Assembly (NCBI GenBank): GCA_023665905.1
Contig: JAMPDA010000005.1
Coordinates: 24,195-88,194 of the forward strand
Reading direction: 5' to 3'
Length of the DNA stretch: 64,000 nucleotides
Source: Roseburia sp.
Lineage (GTDB): Bacteria > Bacillota > Clostridia > Christensenellales > Pumilibacteraceae
Part shown: positions 40,050-50,363 of the stretch, one piece after another
Layout of the letters: every line of letters begins with the position of its first letter
Numbering within the stretch: the stretch's first letter is position 1
Position numbers and translations under genes: made by a program
Notes under the pieces: generated by a model
What the model was told of the DNA's origin: nothing
The model's input: only the letters and a program-made list of their open reading frames with translations
The model's database searches: none

Positions 40050-41369
40050 ATGAAAAACGTAGCCGTAATATCACTCGGGTGTGATAAAAACAGAGTAGAT
40101 ACCGAGCATATGCTCTTCAGCATAGCGCACGGCGGTTACGGCATTTGCGACGTGCCCGATGCGGACGTAATAATAGTCAATACCTGTGCGTTCATAGAAT
40201 CCGCGCGTCGCGAGAGCATCGACGCGATCCTTTCCTGCGCCGAGTACAAAAAGACCGGCAAGTGCAAAAAGCTCGTCGTCACCGGCTGTATGCCGCAGAA
40301 ATATCGCGACGAGCTCATTAAAGAACTGCCCGAAGTCGACGCGTTTTTGGGCGCGTTCGAATACGACAAGATACTTTCCGCTATATCGGACGACGCGTCC
40401 GTCGCGGCGACTGAGTGCGCCGGCGCCGAGCGTTACGACGGCTTTTGCGCCGCCGAAAACGGCAAGCGGCTTTTAACGACTTATCCGCACTTGGCGTATA
40501 TCAAGATCGCCGAGGGATGCGACAATAAGTGCACGTTCTGTACGATCCCGTCGATACGCGGCGCGTACAGATCGCGTCCGACGGCGGATATAACGGACGA
40601 AGCGGCAAAGTTGGCGCGCGACGGAGTGCGCGAGATCGTGCTCGTAGCGCAGGACGTAACGCGATACGGCGAGGATATAGGCACGTCGTTGACGGCGCTT
40701 TTGACCGAGCTTGAAAAGTTGCCCTGCGACAGAATAAGGCTGCTGTACTGCTATCCCGAGCGCGTGACGGACGAGCTTATAGAAAAGATCGCGGGATCGG
40801 ATAAGATAGCGAAGTATATAGATATCCCAGTTCAGCATGTTTCGGACAGGATACTCAAGTTGATGAACCGCCGTACGACGGGCGAGCGGATAGAGGCGCT
40901 TGTGAATAAACTGCACTCGCACGGCATTGCGGTGCGTACTACGCTCATGGTCGGTTTCCCCGGCGAAACGGAGAGCGACTTCGAACAGCTTTGCGCGTTC
41001 GTGCGCAGGGCGAAGCCGGAGTACGCCGGCATATTCGCTTACTCGAAAGAGACGGGCACCGCGGCGGCGCGGCTCAAAGACCAGATCAAGAAATCGGTCA
41101 AAGCAAAGCGCGTGCGCATGCTCGGCGCGGCGGCGGCGGAAGCTACTCGGGAGTTTAACGCGCGGCACATAGGCGATACTGTAAAAGTGCTGTACGAGGA
41201 CGTCGATTTCGACGCCGACAAGTTCGTCGGACGGGCGGACTTTCAAGCTCCCGATGTGGACGGCAGAGTGTACTTCACGTCGGACGTGCCCGTGGACGTA
41301 GGGAACTATTACAACGTAAAGATCACCGACAGCGACGATTACGATTTGTTCGGCGCGGTGGAGGTTTAA
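40050..41369 (+). CDS. rimO: Ribosomal protein S12 methylthiotransferase
   Basis: A 439-residue radical-SAM methylthiotransferase: N-terminal UPF0004 domain starting SLGCDKNRVDTE, radical SAM motif CDNKCTFCTIP (about residue 155) and C-terminal TRAM domain (about 370-439). SLGCDKN and the overall length indicate RimO rather than MiaB. It methylthiolates an Asp of ribosomal protein S12. I chose ATG 40050 (MKNVAVISLGC), preceded by cggagaag, over an upstream start that overlaps ftsK. Confidence 0.92.
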   Translation: MKNVAVISLGCDKNRVDTEHMLFSIAHGGYGICDVPDADVIIVNTCAFIESARRESIDAILSCAEYKKTGKCKKLVVTGCMPQKYRDELIKELPEVDAFLGAFEYDKILSAISDDASVAATECAGAERYDGFCAAENGKRLLTTYPHLAYIKIAEGCDNKCTFCTIPSIRGAYRSRPTADITDEAAKLARDGVREIVLVAQDVTRYGEDIGTSLTALLTELEKLPCDRIRLLYCYPERVTDELIEKIAGSDKIAKYIDIPVQHVSDRILKLMNRRTTGERIEALVNKLHSHGIAVRTTLMVGFPGETESDFEQLCAFVRRAKPEYAGIFAYSKETGTAAARLKDQIKKSVKAKRVRMLGAAAAEATREFNARHIGDTVKVLYEDVDFDADKFVGRADFQAPDVDGRVYFTSDVPVDVGNYYNVKITDSDDYDLFGAVEV

Positions 41370-41960
41370 ATGAAACTCAATTTACCCAACAGACTCACGT
41401 TAATGCGCATCTTCATGATCCCCGTATTTATCGTGCTGTATTTTGTGGAGTTCGAAGGACATACGCTCGCCGCGGCGCTCGTATTCGTGCTGGCGAGCGT
41501 AACCGACTTTTTCGACGGGTATATCGCGCGCAAACGCAACCTTGTTACCAATTTCGGAAAGTTTTTGGACCCGATAGCCGACAAAATGCTCGTTGCGTGC
41601 GCGCTCGTCGCTATTTGCGTTACCGCGCCGGCGGTGGAGCCGCGAAAGATTTATTATATTTTGACGGCTGTGTTTTCCATGCTGATACTCAGCCGCGATC
41701 TTATGGTGAGCGGTTTCAGAACGGTCGCCGCCGACAAGGGCGCGGTCATAGCCGCGGACATGTTCGGAAAGCTCAAGACCGTCGTGCAGATGATATGTAT
41801 TTTCGTATTGCTTCCCGTGACGGACTTTATCGCTTGGAACGAGCTCGCCGGAACGGTGTTCTACTACACGGGATTTGCATTGCTGTCGCTTGCGACGCTG
41901 CTCACTATTTTGTCGGGCGTGCATTATTTGGTGAAAAATAAAGCGGTGCTGGAGGATTAA
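41370..41960 (+). CDS. pgsA: CDP-diacylglycerol-glycerol-3-phosphate 3-phosphatidyltransferase
   Basis: A 196-residue membrane enzyme with the CDP-alcohol phosphotransferase motif DFFDGYIARKRNLVTNFGKFLDPIAD complete in all Asp, Gly and Arg positions (about residues 47-72), and about five membrane helices. It makes phosphatidylglycerol-phosphate, the precursor of phosphatidylglycerol, at the cytoplasmic membrane. It directly abuts rimO and has ribosome site ggaggt. Location upstream of cinA-recA is common in Bacillota. Confidence 0.95.
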   Translation: MKLNLPNRLTLMRIFMIPVFIVLYFVEFEGHTLAAALVFVLASVTDFFDGYIARKRNLVTNFGKFLDPIADKMLVACALVAICVTAPAVEPRKIYYILTAVFSMLILSRDLMVSGFRTVAADKGAVIAADMFGKLKTVVQMICIFVLLPVTDFIAWNELAGTVFYYTGFALLSLATLLTILSGVHYLVKNKAVLED

Positions 41961-41961
41961 G

Positions 41962-43056
41962 ATGAAAATAGGGTTTTTGTCGATAGAAAAACGATCGGTC
42001 GATCCGCGCGAAGCGCGTATAGCGCTGTTCGACTGCGGACACAGCGCGGAGCTGTTCTTGACTGTCGAGTCCGGTCCCGACCTTGCGACCGACGTCGATT
42101 GGGCGGTGGAGCAGTTGCGGTCGGTGTTCGATGCAATAGTAATAGAAGGGAACACGGCGGCGTTTTATAAATCGCGTCAAGAGCTTCCCAAGCGCTCGGA
42201 AACTTTCGAGCTGGATGGAAAGCTTTACGCCGTCACCGCCGCGGTGGACAGCGCGTTTTTAAACGAAAAGCTCATCCCGTTTTTGAACACCAAAACGAAG
42301 ACGCGTTATGCCGTTATCGTCTTTAAGACGTACGGAAAAACGGTGGAAGAACTAAAGACCATACTCAAGAACTACACCAAAAAGGGCAGTAAGATCCAGC
42401 TCGGCTTTTTCCCGGACTTTTTGGAGTGCGAGGTGCATGCCAGAGCGTCGTCGAACATGATGAAAACGACGTTGAACACCATTTCGCTCGAGCTCAACGA
42501 GCTGTTGTATAACTATACGTACGCTTACGATCGGATAAGCATAGCCGAATGTGTTGCGCAAATGTTGCAAAAGGACGGCGTCAAGCTCAAGATAGCCGAG
42601 TCGTTTACGGGCGGCGCGCTCGCGGGCGCGTTCACGCGCATACCCGGCGCCAGCGAGTATCTTGTGGAAGGGCTCGTCACATATTCCGTCGCGTCCAAGA
42701 CCAAGCGTTTGGGCGTGCCGCTTCAGACCATTGCCGAAAAAGGCGTCGTCAGCAGCGATACCGCGTTCGATATGGCAAAGGGACTTATGGCGGACGGCGA
42801 CTGCGATCTTGTGGTGGCGACTACGGGCAATGCCGGACCGTCGGCGCAGAGCGGCACGGTGGGCTTATGCTACATAGCTATCGGCGACACGCGCGTCAAC
42901 GAAGTGCACGTGTATCAATACACGTTTACGGGCGATCGCGAGGAAAACATTGAGAGCGGCGTAAAGAATGCGCTGTTCCTGCTTTTCGAGCACTTGCTCA
43001 ATATGGAAGCGGCGGCGGAAAGAACGGATAACGGCACAGCGTCCGCCGGCGCATGA
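41962..43056 (+). CDS. cinA: CinA-like protein: degenerate N-terminal region plus PncC amidohydrolase domain
   Basis: A 364-residue protein. Residues about 195-345 are the CinA C-terminal (PncC) domain with LKIAESFTGGALAGAFTRIPGASEYLVEGLVTYS, VSSDTAFDMAKG and TGNAGPSAQSGTVGLCYIA. This domain hydrolyses nicotinamide mononucleotide to nicotinic acid mononucleotide in characterised homologues. The N-terminal 190 residues are about where the molybdopterin-binding-like COG1058 domain would sit, but its GDEL-type and Gly-rich motifs are not visible, so this half is degenerate or replaced. The gene lies immediately before recA, as in Bacillus and Streptococcus. Ribosome site ggagg. Confidence 0.85.
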   Translation: MKIGFLSIEKRSVDPREARIALFDCGHSAELFLTVESGPDLATDVDWAVEQLRSVFDAIVIEGNTAAFYKSRQELPKRSETFELDGKLYAVTAAVDSAFLNEKLIPFLNTKTKTRYAVIVFKTYGKTVEELKTILKNYTKKGSKIQLGFFPDFLECEVHARASSNMMKTTLNTISLELNELLYNYTYAYDRISIAECVAQMLQKDGVKLKIAESFTGGALAGAFTRIPGASEYLVEGLVTYSVASKTKRLGVPLQTIAEKGVVSSDTAFDMAKGLMADGDCDLVVATTGNAGPSAQSGTVGLCYIAIGDTRVNEVHVYQYTFTGDREENIESGVKNALFLLFEHLLNMEAAAERTDNGTASAGA

Positions 43057-43086
43057 TAAAGGGTATAAATACCAAAGGAGTATAAA

Positions 43087-44184
43087 ATGGATAAGAAAGA
43101 AAAGTTCAAGGTTTACAACACGGAAATGACGCAGTCGGAAAAGGAAAAAGCTCTTGCCGACACCATTGCGCAGATCGAAAAGACGTACGGCAAAGGCTCG
43201 ATAATGCGCATGACCGATTCCGTAGTCAATCAAGTGGACGCTATCCCGACGGGGTGCTTGGCGCTTGATCTTGCGCTCGGCATCGGCGGTCTTCCGCGCG
43301 GAAGGATAGTCGAGATATACGGACCGGAATCGAGCGGAAAGACGACGCTCGCGTTGCACGTCATCGCGGAAACGCAAAAGACGGGCGGCATGGTGGCGTT
43401 TATAGATGCGGAGCATGCGCTCGACCCGATTTACGCTCAGCACCTCGGCATCGACCTGTCGCGCCTTTACATATGCCAGCCCGATAACGGCGAGCAAGCT
43501 CTCGACATCGCGGAAGCGCTCGTGCGCAGCAGCGCGATGGACGTAGTGGTCATCGACTCCGTGGCGGCGCTCACTCCGCAGGCGGAGATAAACGGCGAGA
43601 TAGGCGAAAGCCACGTCGGTCTGCAAGCTCGGCTCATGTCGCAGGCATTGCGCAAGATAGCCGGCGTGTGCAACAAGACGAAAACGTGCATAATTTTCAT
43701 CAACCAGCTGCGCGAAAAGATAGGCGTCATGTACGGCAATCCCGAAGTCACGCCCGGCGGCAAAGCGCTCAAGTTCTACGCCAGCGTGCGTTTGGACGTG
43801 CGCAAAGGCGAAGCTATCAAAGAGGGCGGCGACGTTATAGGCAATCGCACTCGCGTCAAAGCCGTCAAAAACAAGCTCGCGCCGCCCTTTAAGACAGCCG
43901 AGTTCGACCTTATTTTCGGCAAGGGCATATCCAACGAGGGCGTTATTCTCGATATGGCTATAGAGAACGGCTTGATAGTAAAAAGCGGTTCCTGGTTCTC
44001 ATACAACGACGAGCGGCTCGGTCAGGGCAGAGAAACGATCAAGCAGATACTTTCTACGCGCAAAGACCTTGCGGATGAGCTTGAAAATAAAATACGCGAC
44101 CTCGTCGCCAAAAAAGGCGGACTGCCGTTTGAGGACGACGGCGAAGCGAGCGAAGACGACGCGTCCGACGGCGCTTCCGAATAA
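43087..44184 (+). CDS. recA: Recombinase RecA
   Basis: A 365-residue protein with Walker [10 protein letters not shown] (about residue 79), the MAW motif [11 protein letters not shown], loop L1/L2 segments ([41 protein letters not shown]) and an acidic C-terminal tail. It forms filaments on single-stranded DNA, drives homologous recombination and stimulates LexA cleavage where LexA exists. A strong ribosome site (aaaggag) precedes ATG 43087. I saw no LexA/DinR box in the 30-base gap after cinA. It is followed by ruvA after 12 bases. Confidence 0.99.
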   Translation: MDKKEKFKVYNTEMTQSEKEKALADTIAQIEKTYGKGSIMRMTDSVVNQVDAIPTGCLALDLALGIGGLPRGRIVEIYGPESSGKTTLALHVIAETQKTGGMVAFIDAEHALDPIYAQHLGIDLSRLYICQPDNGEQALDIAEALVRSSAMDVVVIDSVAALTPQAEINGEIGESHVGLQARLMSQALRKIAGVCNKTKTCIIFINQLREKIGVMYGNPEVTPGGKALKFYASVRLDVRKGEAIKEGGDVIGNRTRVKAVKNKLAPPFKTAEFDLIFGKGISNEGVILDMAIENGLIVKSGSWFSYNDERLGQGRETIKQILSTRKDLADELENKIRDLVAKKGGLPFEDDGEASEDDASDGASE

Positions 44185-44196
44185 GGTAAAGGACAG

Positions 44197-44763
44197 ATGT
44201 TCGATTATATCTCCGGCAAAGTCGCGTCGGTCGGCGAAAATCGCGTCGTGATAGACTGCGGCGGCGTAGGGTTTTTACTCTACGCTTCCTCGTATACGTG
44301 CGCCGATTGCAGTCGCAAAAGCGAGGTGCGGTTGCCCGTATATCTCGCGGTGCGCGAGGATGCTTTGGAGCTGTACGGCTTCGGTAGCGAAAGCGAGCGC
44401 GAGCTGTTTTTGCTTCTCATAAGCGTTTCGGGCGTCGGACCGAAGCTTGCCATAGCTATACTCGGCGGAATGACTGCCGATAGGCTCGCGCGCGCTGTCG
44501 CGAGCGGCGATGTTGCGGCGCTCTGCGCGCTCAAGGGCGTGGGGAAAAAGACCGCCGAACGCATAGCGCTCGAGCTTAAGGGGAAGCTCGCGTGCGACGC
44601 GGATATCGCAGTGGGCGGAGTAATTCCGCTGCCGGACGAGAACGCCGTGCTCGCGCTCATGGGCTTGGGCTATCAACGTCAGGAAGCGGAAACTGCGGTC
44701 AGAAAAGTCGCAAAGCCGGACATGACGACGGAGCAGATCGTGTTTGCCGTTCTGCACGGATGA
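44197..44763 (+). CDS. ruvA: Holliday junction DNA helicase subunit RuvA
   Basis: A 188-residue protein with an N-terminal OB fold, two helix-hairpin-helix motifs (VSGVGPKLAIAILGG and LKGVGKKTAERIALELKGKL) and a C-terminal RuvB-contacting domain (QEAETAVRKVAKPDMTTEQIVFAVLHG). It binds four-way junctions and loads RuvB rings for branch migration. It is 12 bases after recA and 6 bases before ruvB. Confidence 0.97.
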   Translation: MFDYISGKVASVGENRVVIDCGGVGFLLYASSYTCADCSRKSEVRLPVYLAVREDALELYGFGSESERELFLLLISVSGVGPKLAIAILGGMTADRLARAVASGDVAALCALKGVGKKTAERIALELKGKLACDADIAVGGVIPLPDENAVLALMGLGYQRQEAETAVRKVAKPDMTTEQIVFAVLHG

Positions 44764-44769
44764 ATTTAA

Positions 44770-45816
44770 ATGGAAGATAAACGTTTTATCACTAATAAAG
44801 AGCTTGTCACGGACGACGATGTTTCGCTGAGGCCCAAGACGTTTGACGAGTACATAGGTCAGGAAAAGGTAAAAGCCAATCTCAAGGTCTATGTCGCGGC
44901 GAGCAAGGCGCGCGGCGAAGCGCTCGACCATGTGTTGCTGTACGGGCCGCCCGGGCTCGGCAAGACCACGCTCGCGCACATAATCGCGGCGGAGCTCGGC
45001 GTGGACATAAAAGTGACGAGCGGCCCGGGCATAGAACGCGCCGCCAACCTCGCGTCGCTTCTCACCAATCTTCAGGACCGCGACGTGCTGTTCCTCGACG
45101 AGATACACAGGCTCAATCATTCCATCGAAGAAGTGTTGTACCCTGCGATGGAGGATTTCGCGCTCGATATTTCCACGGGCAAGGGCGCAGGCGCGACGTC
45201 CATACGGCTCAATCTCAACAAGTTCACGCTGATAGGCGCCACTACGCGCGCCGGCATGCTCACAGGACCGTTGCGCGACAGATTCGGCGTGATATGCAGG
45301 CTCGAGCCGTATTCGCGCGACGACCTCGTGCGCATAGTCAAGCGGTCAGCGCGACTGCTTAAGATCGATATAGACGACGCCGCGGCTTTGGAGCTCGCGT
45401 CGCGCTCTCGCGGCACGCCGCGTATAGCCAACAGGTTTTTAAAGCGCGTGCGCGATTTCGCCGAGGTGTACAACAACGGCGCGATAGACCTTGCCATAAC
45501 AAAAAAGGCGCTCGGCGATATGGAGATCGACGAGCTCGGCTTGGATTACAACGATAAAAAGCTGTTGGACGCGCTCGTCAATAAATTCGACGGCGGACCG
45601 GCAGGGCTCGATACGCTCGCCGCCGCTATAAACGAGGACGCCGGCACTATAGAGGACGTAATCGAGCCGTACTTGATACAGCTCGGCTTTATCGCGCGAA
45701 CGCCGCGCGGCAGGGTCGCGCTTAAAAACGCATACGCGCACCTGCACGTAGCGCCCAAAAAATCGGCGCTCGATCAGATAGGATTTTTCGACGATACGGA
45801 CGATCTGCCGCAATGA
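44770..45816 (+). CDS. ruvB: Holliday junction DNA helicase subunit RuvB
   Basis: A 348-residue AAA+ ATPase: Walker [10 protein letters not shown] (about residue 60), Walker [10 protein letters not shown], sensor region [18 protein letters not shown], and a C-terminal winged helix ending [15 protein letters not shown]. It powers branch migration of RuvA-bound junctions. The stop codon overlaps the queA start (4 bases), indicating coupling. The resolvase ruvC is not adjacent but 4 kb downstream. Confidence 0.98.
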   Translation: MEDKRFITNKELVTDDDVSLRPKTFDEYIGQEKVKANLKVYVAASKARGEALDHVLLYGPPGLGKTTLAHIIAAELGVDIKVTSGPGIERAANLASLLTNLQDRDVLFLDEIHRLNHSIEEVLYPAMEDFALDISTGKGAGATSIRLNLNKFTLIGATTRAGMLTGPLRDRFGVICRLEPYSRDDLVRIVKRSARLLKIDIDDAAALELASRSRGTPRIANRFLKRVRDFAEVYNNGAIDLAITKKALGDMEIDELGLDYNDKKLLDALVNKFDGGPAGLDTLAAAINEDAGTIEDVIEPYLIQLGFIARTPRGRVALKNAYAHLHVAPKKSALDQIGFFDDTDDLPQ

Positions 45817-46835
45817 ACAAGCATGATTTTTATTACGACCTGCCCAAAGCTTCGATAGCGCAAACGCCCATAGAGCCGCGAGATATGTCGCGGCTTTTGG
45901 TGTACGACAGAAAGAGCGACACTGTGGAGCATCGGCATTTTTGCGATCTTTCGCACATTTTGCGCAATGACGACTTGCTTGTCATCAACAATACTAAGGT
46001 TCTGCCTGCGCGCGTGACGGGCGTCAAGATCGGCACGGGCGCTAAAATAACATTTTTGCTCAATAAGCGCATAGACGCGCAGACTTGGGAAACGGTCTGC
46101 CGTCCGGCAAAGCGCGCGCGCGTCGGAACAAAACTCGTGTTCTCCGACGATATGACGGGCGAGATAATTGCCGAGGGCGACGAGGGCGAGCGCACGCTCA
46201 GGTTTGAATACGACGGCGTGTTTGAAACTATACTCGAACGCATAGGCGACGTTCCGTTGCCGCACTATATCCACACGGAATTGATAGACAAAGACAGATA
46301 TCAGACCGTGTACGCGCAGTGTGCCGGTTCGTCCGCCGCGCCGACCGCAGGACTGCATTTTACCGACAGGCTAATGACTGAGCTGAAGAAAGCCGGCGTC
46401 GAGTTTGCGGAAGTGCTTTTGCATGTCGGGCTGGGCACGTTCCTGCCCGTAAAGTCCGACGATATAACGCACCATAAAATGCACAGCGAGTATTACTGCG
46501 TCACCGAAAAGACCGCCGAAAGAATAAACGCCGCGCGGCGCTCGGGCCGCAGAATAATAGCCGTGGGCACGACGTCCGTGCGCGTTCTCGAGTCATGCTC
46601 CGATCCGGACGGGACGGTGCGCGCGGCGAGCGGCGAAACCGATATATTCATATATCCGCCGTATAAATTCAAAGCCGTAGACGGAATAATAACCAACTTC
46701 CACCTGCCCGAATCGACACTTATCATGCTCGTGTCCGCGTTTGTCGGGCGCGAAAAAACGCTCGAGCTGTATAGGCTGGCTGTGGGGGAGGGGTATAGAT
46801 TTTTTTCCTTCGGCGACGCCACTTTGCTCCTGTGA
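45813..46835 (+). CDS. queA: S-adenosylmethionine:tRNA ribosyltransferase-isomerase
   Basis: A 340-residue enzyme of normal QueA length that adds the epoxycyclopentane ring precursor of queuosine to preQ1-modified tRNA. Conserved segments include the start [54 protein letters not shown] and [16 protein letters not shown]. It overlaps ruvB by 4 bases. The partner gene tgt lies 1.2 kb downstream, separated by a tandem repeat, a toxin-antitoxin pair and a palindromic element. Confidence 0.97.
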   Translation: MNKHDFYYDLPKASIAQTPIEPRDMSRLLVYDRKSDTVEHRHFCDLSHILRNDDLLVINNTKVLPARVTGVKIGTGAKITFLLNKRIDAQTWETVCRPAKRARVGTKLVFSDDMTGEIIAEGDEGERTLRFEYDGVFETILERIGDVPLPHYIHTELIDKDRYQTVYAQCAGSSAAPTAGLHFTDRLMTELKKAGVEFAEVLLHVGLGTFLPVKSDDITHHKMHSEYYCVTEKTAERINAARRSGRRIIAVGTTSVRVLESCSDPDGTVRAASGETDIFIYPPYKFKAVDGIITNFHLPESTLIMLVSAFVGREKTLELYRLAVGEGYRFFSFGDATLLL

Positions 46836-46931
46836 GCGCGTATACATCGACGCAGACGGACTGCGTGCTCCTTGCGCTCGGTCATGTACGTCTATGTACA
46901 CTCCCGTCGCGCTCGTCGCCTGCTGTCCGTT

Positions 46932-47080
46932 TGCGCCGCGTCTCCGCACTACAGAAGCAAAGTGTAAGCGGCTTCATGCTTACCGTAAACATAGCTGACG
47001 CCTGCGCCGCGTCTCCGCACCACAGAAAGCAAAGTGCAAGCGGCTTTATGCGTCCCGTAAGCATAGGGGACGTCTGCGCC
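46932..47080 (+). repeat. Imperfect tandem repeat of about 71 bp after queA
   Basis: Units begin TGCGCCGCGTCTCCGCAC at 46932 and 47003, with a third fragment starting at 47075. The two full units share roughly 80% of positions by eye (AAAGTG.AAGCGGCTT.ATGC). The 396-base gap between queA and the antitoxin gene holds this repeat, then the antitoxin operators and promoter; I see no gene in it. Confidence 0.7.
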
Positions 47081-47130
47081 TTCCTCTGAGCGTCGCAATA
47101 GCTCGTCAATCATTGCTTCGCTCTATGTAT

Positions 47131-47175
47131 TTTTTCGTAATAATTACGAAAAACTCCGAATTTTTACGAAAAACT
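47131..47175 (+). promoter_or_regulatory. Operator of the toxin-antitoxin pair
   Basis: A perfect palindrome with 11-bp arms (TTTTTCGTAAT, A, ATTACGAAAAA; 47131-47153). A second half-site TTACGAAAAACT at 47164-47175 repeats 47144-47155 with a 20-bp period. The second site touches the -35 box at 47177. RelB-type antitoxins autorepress through such palindromes. Confidence 0.65.
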
Positions 47176-47176
47176 A

Positions 47177-47205
47177 TTGACAAATAGCATATAATATTTT
47201 AGAAT
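47177..47205 (+). promoter_or_regulatory. Promoter of the toxin-antitoxin operon
   Basis: TTGACA (47177-47182), 17 bp, TAGAAT (47200-47205), 26 bases before ATG 47232. The TATAAT at 47190 is too close to the -35 box to be its partner. Confidence 0.7.
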
Positions 47206-47231
47206 TGGATTATAGATCAAGGAGGAACATT

Positions 47232-47504
47232 ATGGAATATACAAACCTCAATATTAGGACTTCTAAGGAAACTAAAGCGGCAGCGGAAAAAATTTTTGCA
47301 GAGCTCGGAATAAACACTTCGACAGCATTTAATATTTTTTTGAAAGCGGTCATACGCGAAAACGGTTTGCCGTTCGATATGCGTGTCGAAACTCCGAATG
47401 CCGAAACGATCGCGGCAATCGAAGAGGGAAGAAGATTGGCGCATGATCCCGATGCAAAGAGTTACGCTAATGTCGAAGAAATGAGAAAGGCGCTTGGGCT
47501 ATGA
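47232..47504 (+). CDS. RelB/DinJ-family antitoxin
   Basis: A 90-residue protein from ATG 47232, preceded by a very strong ribosome site (ggagga). The N-terminal ribbon-helix-helix is typical of DinJ: NLNIRTSKETKAAAEKIFAELGINTSTAFNIFLKAVI. The C-terminal half is acidic and would wrap the toxin (EEGRRLAHDPDAKSYANVEEMRKALGL). It neutralises the YafQ-like product and represses the operon. It overlaps the toxin gene by 4 bases. Base composition is more AT-rich than the flanking genes, consistent with acquisition. Confidence 0.92.
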   Translation: MEYTNLNIRTSKETKAAAEKIFAELGINTSTAFNIFLKAVIRENGLPFDMRVETPNAETIAAIEEGRRLAHDPDAKSYANVEEMRKALGL

Positions 47505-47776
47505 CGTATCGTATAGAGTATACCGGTCGTTTCGAAAAAGATTTAAGGCAAGCGGCAAAAAGAGGAAAAAATCTCGATAAACTTTTTGCCGTGATCGATA
47601 AGCTTGCAAAAGGCGAGCCGTTAGAGCCTAAAAACAGAGCGCATATGCTCATCGGTGAATATTCCGGATATTGGGAATGTCACATCGAGCCCGATTGGTT
47701 GCTAGTGTATGAAAAATTCGACGATGTTCTTGTTTTGTCAATGTATCGCACGGGAACTCACTCCGATTTATTCTAG
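47501..47776 (+). CDS. YafQ-family mRNA interferase toxin
   Basis: A 91-residue RelE-superfamily toxin with a conserved active-site pattern: basic N-terminal helix (RFEKDLRQAAKRGKNLDKL), then NRAHMLIGEYSGYWECHIEPDWLLVYE and the terminal RTGTHSDLF. His and Asp positions match those of YafQ (HIEPDW and GTHSDLF). It cleaves mRNA on the ribosome when free of the antitoxin. It is translated by overlap with the antitoxin gene. The palindromic element begins at its stop codon. Confidence 0.93.
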   Translation: MTYRIEYTGRFEKDLRQAAKRGKNLDKLFAVIDKLAKGEPLEPKNRAHMLIGEYSGYWECHIEPDWLLVYEKFDDVLVLSMYRTGTHSDLF

Positions 47777-47910
47777 GAGCAAATTTGCTTGCTTGCAAGG
47801 GCAAATTTGCGACGATGACAAATTAGGTGTAATACCCCGCCGCTTGCGGCGGAACTTGCACGCGTAGCACGCGGGCCCAGGGCTTGCCCTGGGGTATAAT
47901 ACCTAATTTA
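47775..47910 (+). repeat. Palindromic repeat element, copy 2
   Basis: A left flank (47775-47819) has GCAAATTTGC twice around TTGCTTGCAAGG, nearly identical to 53327-53371. The inner unit 47820-47909 is bounded by imperfect terminal repeats AAATTAGGTGTAATACCCC and GGGGTATAATACCTAATTT, with GC-rich hairpins inside (CCGCCGCTTGCGGCGG, GCCCAGGGCTTGCCCTGGG). It is non-coding and MITE/REP-like, starting within the toxin stop codon. Confidence 0.75.
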
Positions 47911-47965
47911 TTTCGATAGGCGTTAATTCCCGTCGATCGGAGCTTAGTGCTTAAAGGTCGATTAA

Positions 47966-49162
<1,197 letters not shown>

Positions 49163-49163
49163 C

Positions 49164-49826
49164 ATGACAGAGTACAGCCTTACACGCAGTAAACGCAAAA
49201 GCCTGTCGGTGTGCATTGAAAACGGCAAAGTGAACGTAAAAGCTCCGCTCGATATGAGCATAGAGCATATAGAAGCGTTCCTTGCCGAAAAACGCGCGTG
49301 GATAGAAAAAAAGCTCGCGTCTTACGGCGAAAAAGAAAATAATTTAAAGTCGGTCATCGCTCTCGACACCGTGCTGTTGCACGGGCGCGAATATGAGATC
49401 AGGCGCTCGTCGGTCTTGCGTACGCACTTCGACGGCGAAGCGGTATACGTCTTTTCGGCGTATGATGCGGCGGCGACGGAAAAGACTGTCGGTCGGTGGT
49501 ATCGCCGCACGGCATTGTCCGAACTGTCCAAGCTGATCGCGCGCATGTCCGCCGAAACGAGACTTGACTACAAGTCTTTTGCCATTACGAATGCGCGCAG
49601 AGCTTGGGGAAATTGCGACGGCGACGGAAATATTCGGCTTAATTGGCGGCTCGTCATGCTCGATAACGAGCTTGCCGAGTATGTCACGGTGCACGAGCTT
49701 TGCCACACGCTGTATCATGATCACAGCGCGGCGTTCTGGGCGGAAGTAAAAAAGCATTTGCCGCGCTATGCGGAACTGCGCAAACGGCTCAAAGCGTATT
49801 CGCTGTTGACCGACCTTTACAGATAA
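49164..49826 (+). CDS. YgjP-type metallopeptidase (M48-like, DUF45)
   Basis: A 220-residue protein with zinc motif HELCH followed by NHS-like DHSAAFW (VTVHELCHTLYHDHSAAFWAEVKKHLP, about residues 172-198). The conserved RRAWGNCDGDGNIRLNW segment normally reads RWGSCS-x-G-x-I-x-x-NW in this family. Family members are putative cytoplasmic zinc peptidases of unknown substrate. Start ATG 49164 is one base after tgt and lacks a clear ribosome site, suggesting coupling. Confidence 0.88.
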   Translation: MTEYSLTRSKRKSLSVCIENGKVNVKAPLDMSIEHIEAFLAEKRAWIEKKLASYGEKENNLKSVIALDTVLLHGREYEIRRSSVLRTHFDGEAVYVFSAYDAAATEKTVGRWYRRTALSELSKLIARMSAETRLDYKSFAITNARRAWGNCDGDGNIRLNWRLVMLDNELAEYVTVHELCHTLYHDHSAAFWAEVKKHLPRYAELRKRLKAYSLLTDLYR

Positions 49827-49837
49827 ACGAGGCAAAT

Positions 49838-50329
49838 ATGAGGATCTTGGGTATCGATCCCGGGTACGGGATAGTTGGCTACGGAATTATAGAAAACGAA
49901 AACGGAAAACTGCGTCCGCTCGATTACGGCGCGATCGAAACGCCGTCCAAGCTGCCGACCGCCGAACGCCTTATCATAATAGAACAGCGCATTGCGGAGC
50001 TGATAAAAGACGTTGAGCCGGACGAGATCGCGCTCGAGGAGTTGTTTTTCAACACCAATATAACGACGGGTATCAAGGTCGCACAGGCGCGCGGCGTTAT
50101 CCTTTTGAGTTGCGCAAAGCTGTGCCCTAAGCTGTTCGAGTACACGCCGTTACAGATCAAATCAACGGTCACGGGCAACGGCACCGCCGCCAAATCGCAG
50201 GTGCAGTATATGGTAAAATCGATCTTGCGGCTCGTGGACACGCCCAAGCCGGACGACGCCGCGGACGCGCTCGCCGCCGCTATATGCCACGCCTGGACGG
50301 CGCAGGGAATAAAGCGCGGACTTAAGTGA
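49838..50329 (+). CDS. ruvC: Crossover junction endodeoxyribonuclease RuvC
   Basis: A 163-residue resolvase with the four acidic residues of the RNase H-like active site: Asp7 in ILGIDPGYG, Glu in ALEELFFNTN, and two Asp in PDDAADALAAAICH. It cuts Holliday junctions processed by RuvAB. Length is normal. Ribosome site gagg. It lies apart from ruvAB (4 kb away), with tgt and ygjP upstream. Confidence 0.97.
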   Translation: MRILGIDPGYGIVGYGIIENENGKLRPLDYGAIETPSKLPTAERLIIIEQRIAELIKDVEPDEIALEELFFNTNITTGIKVAQARGVILLSCAKLCPKLFEYTPLQIKSTVTGNGTAAKSQVQYMVKSILRLVDTPKPDDAADALAAAICHAWTAQGIKRGLK

Positions 50330-50363
50330 CGGTCGCAACGCAACTTCAGCGAGGAAACAATGT

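Noticed and set aside
43057..43086. SOS (LexA/DinR) box before recA
   Set aside because: No GAAC-N4-GTTC-type palindrome found in the short gap or in the end of cinA.
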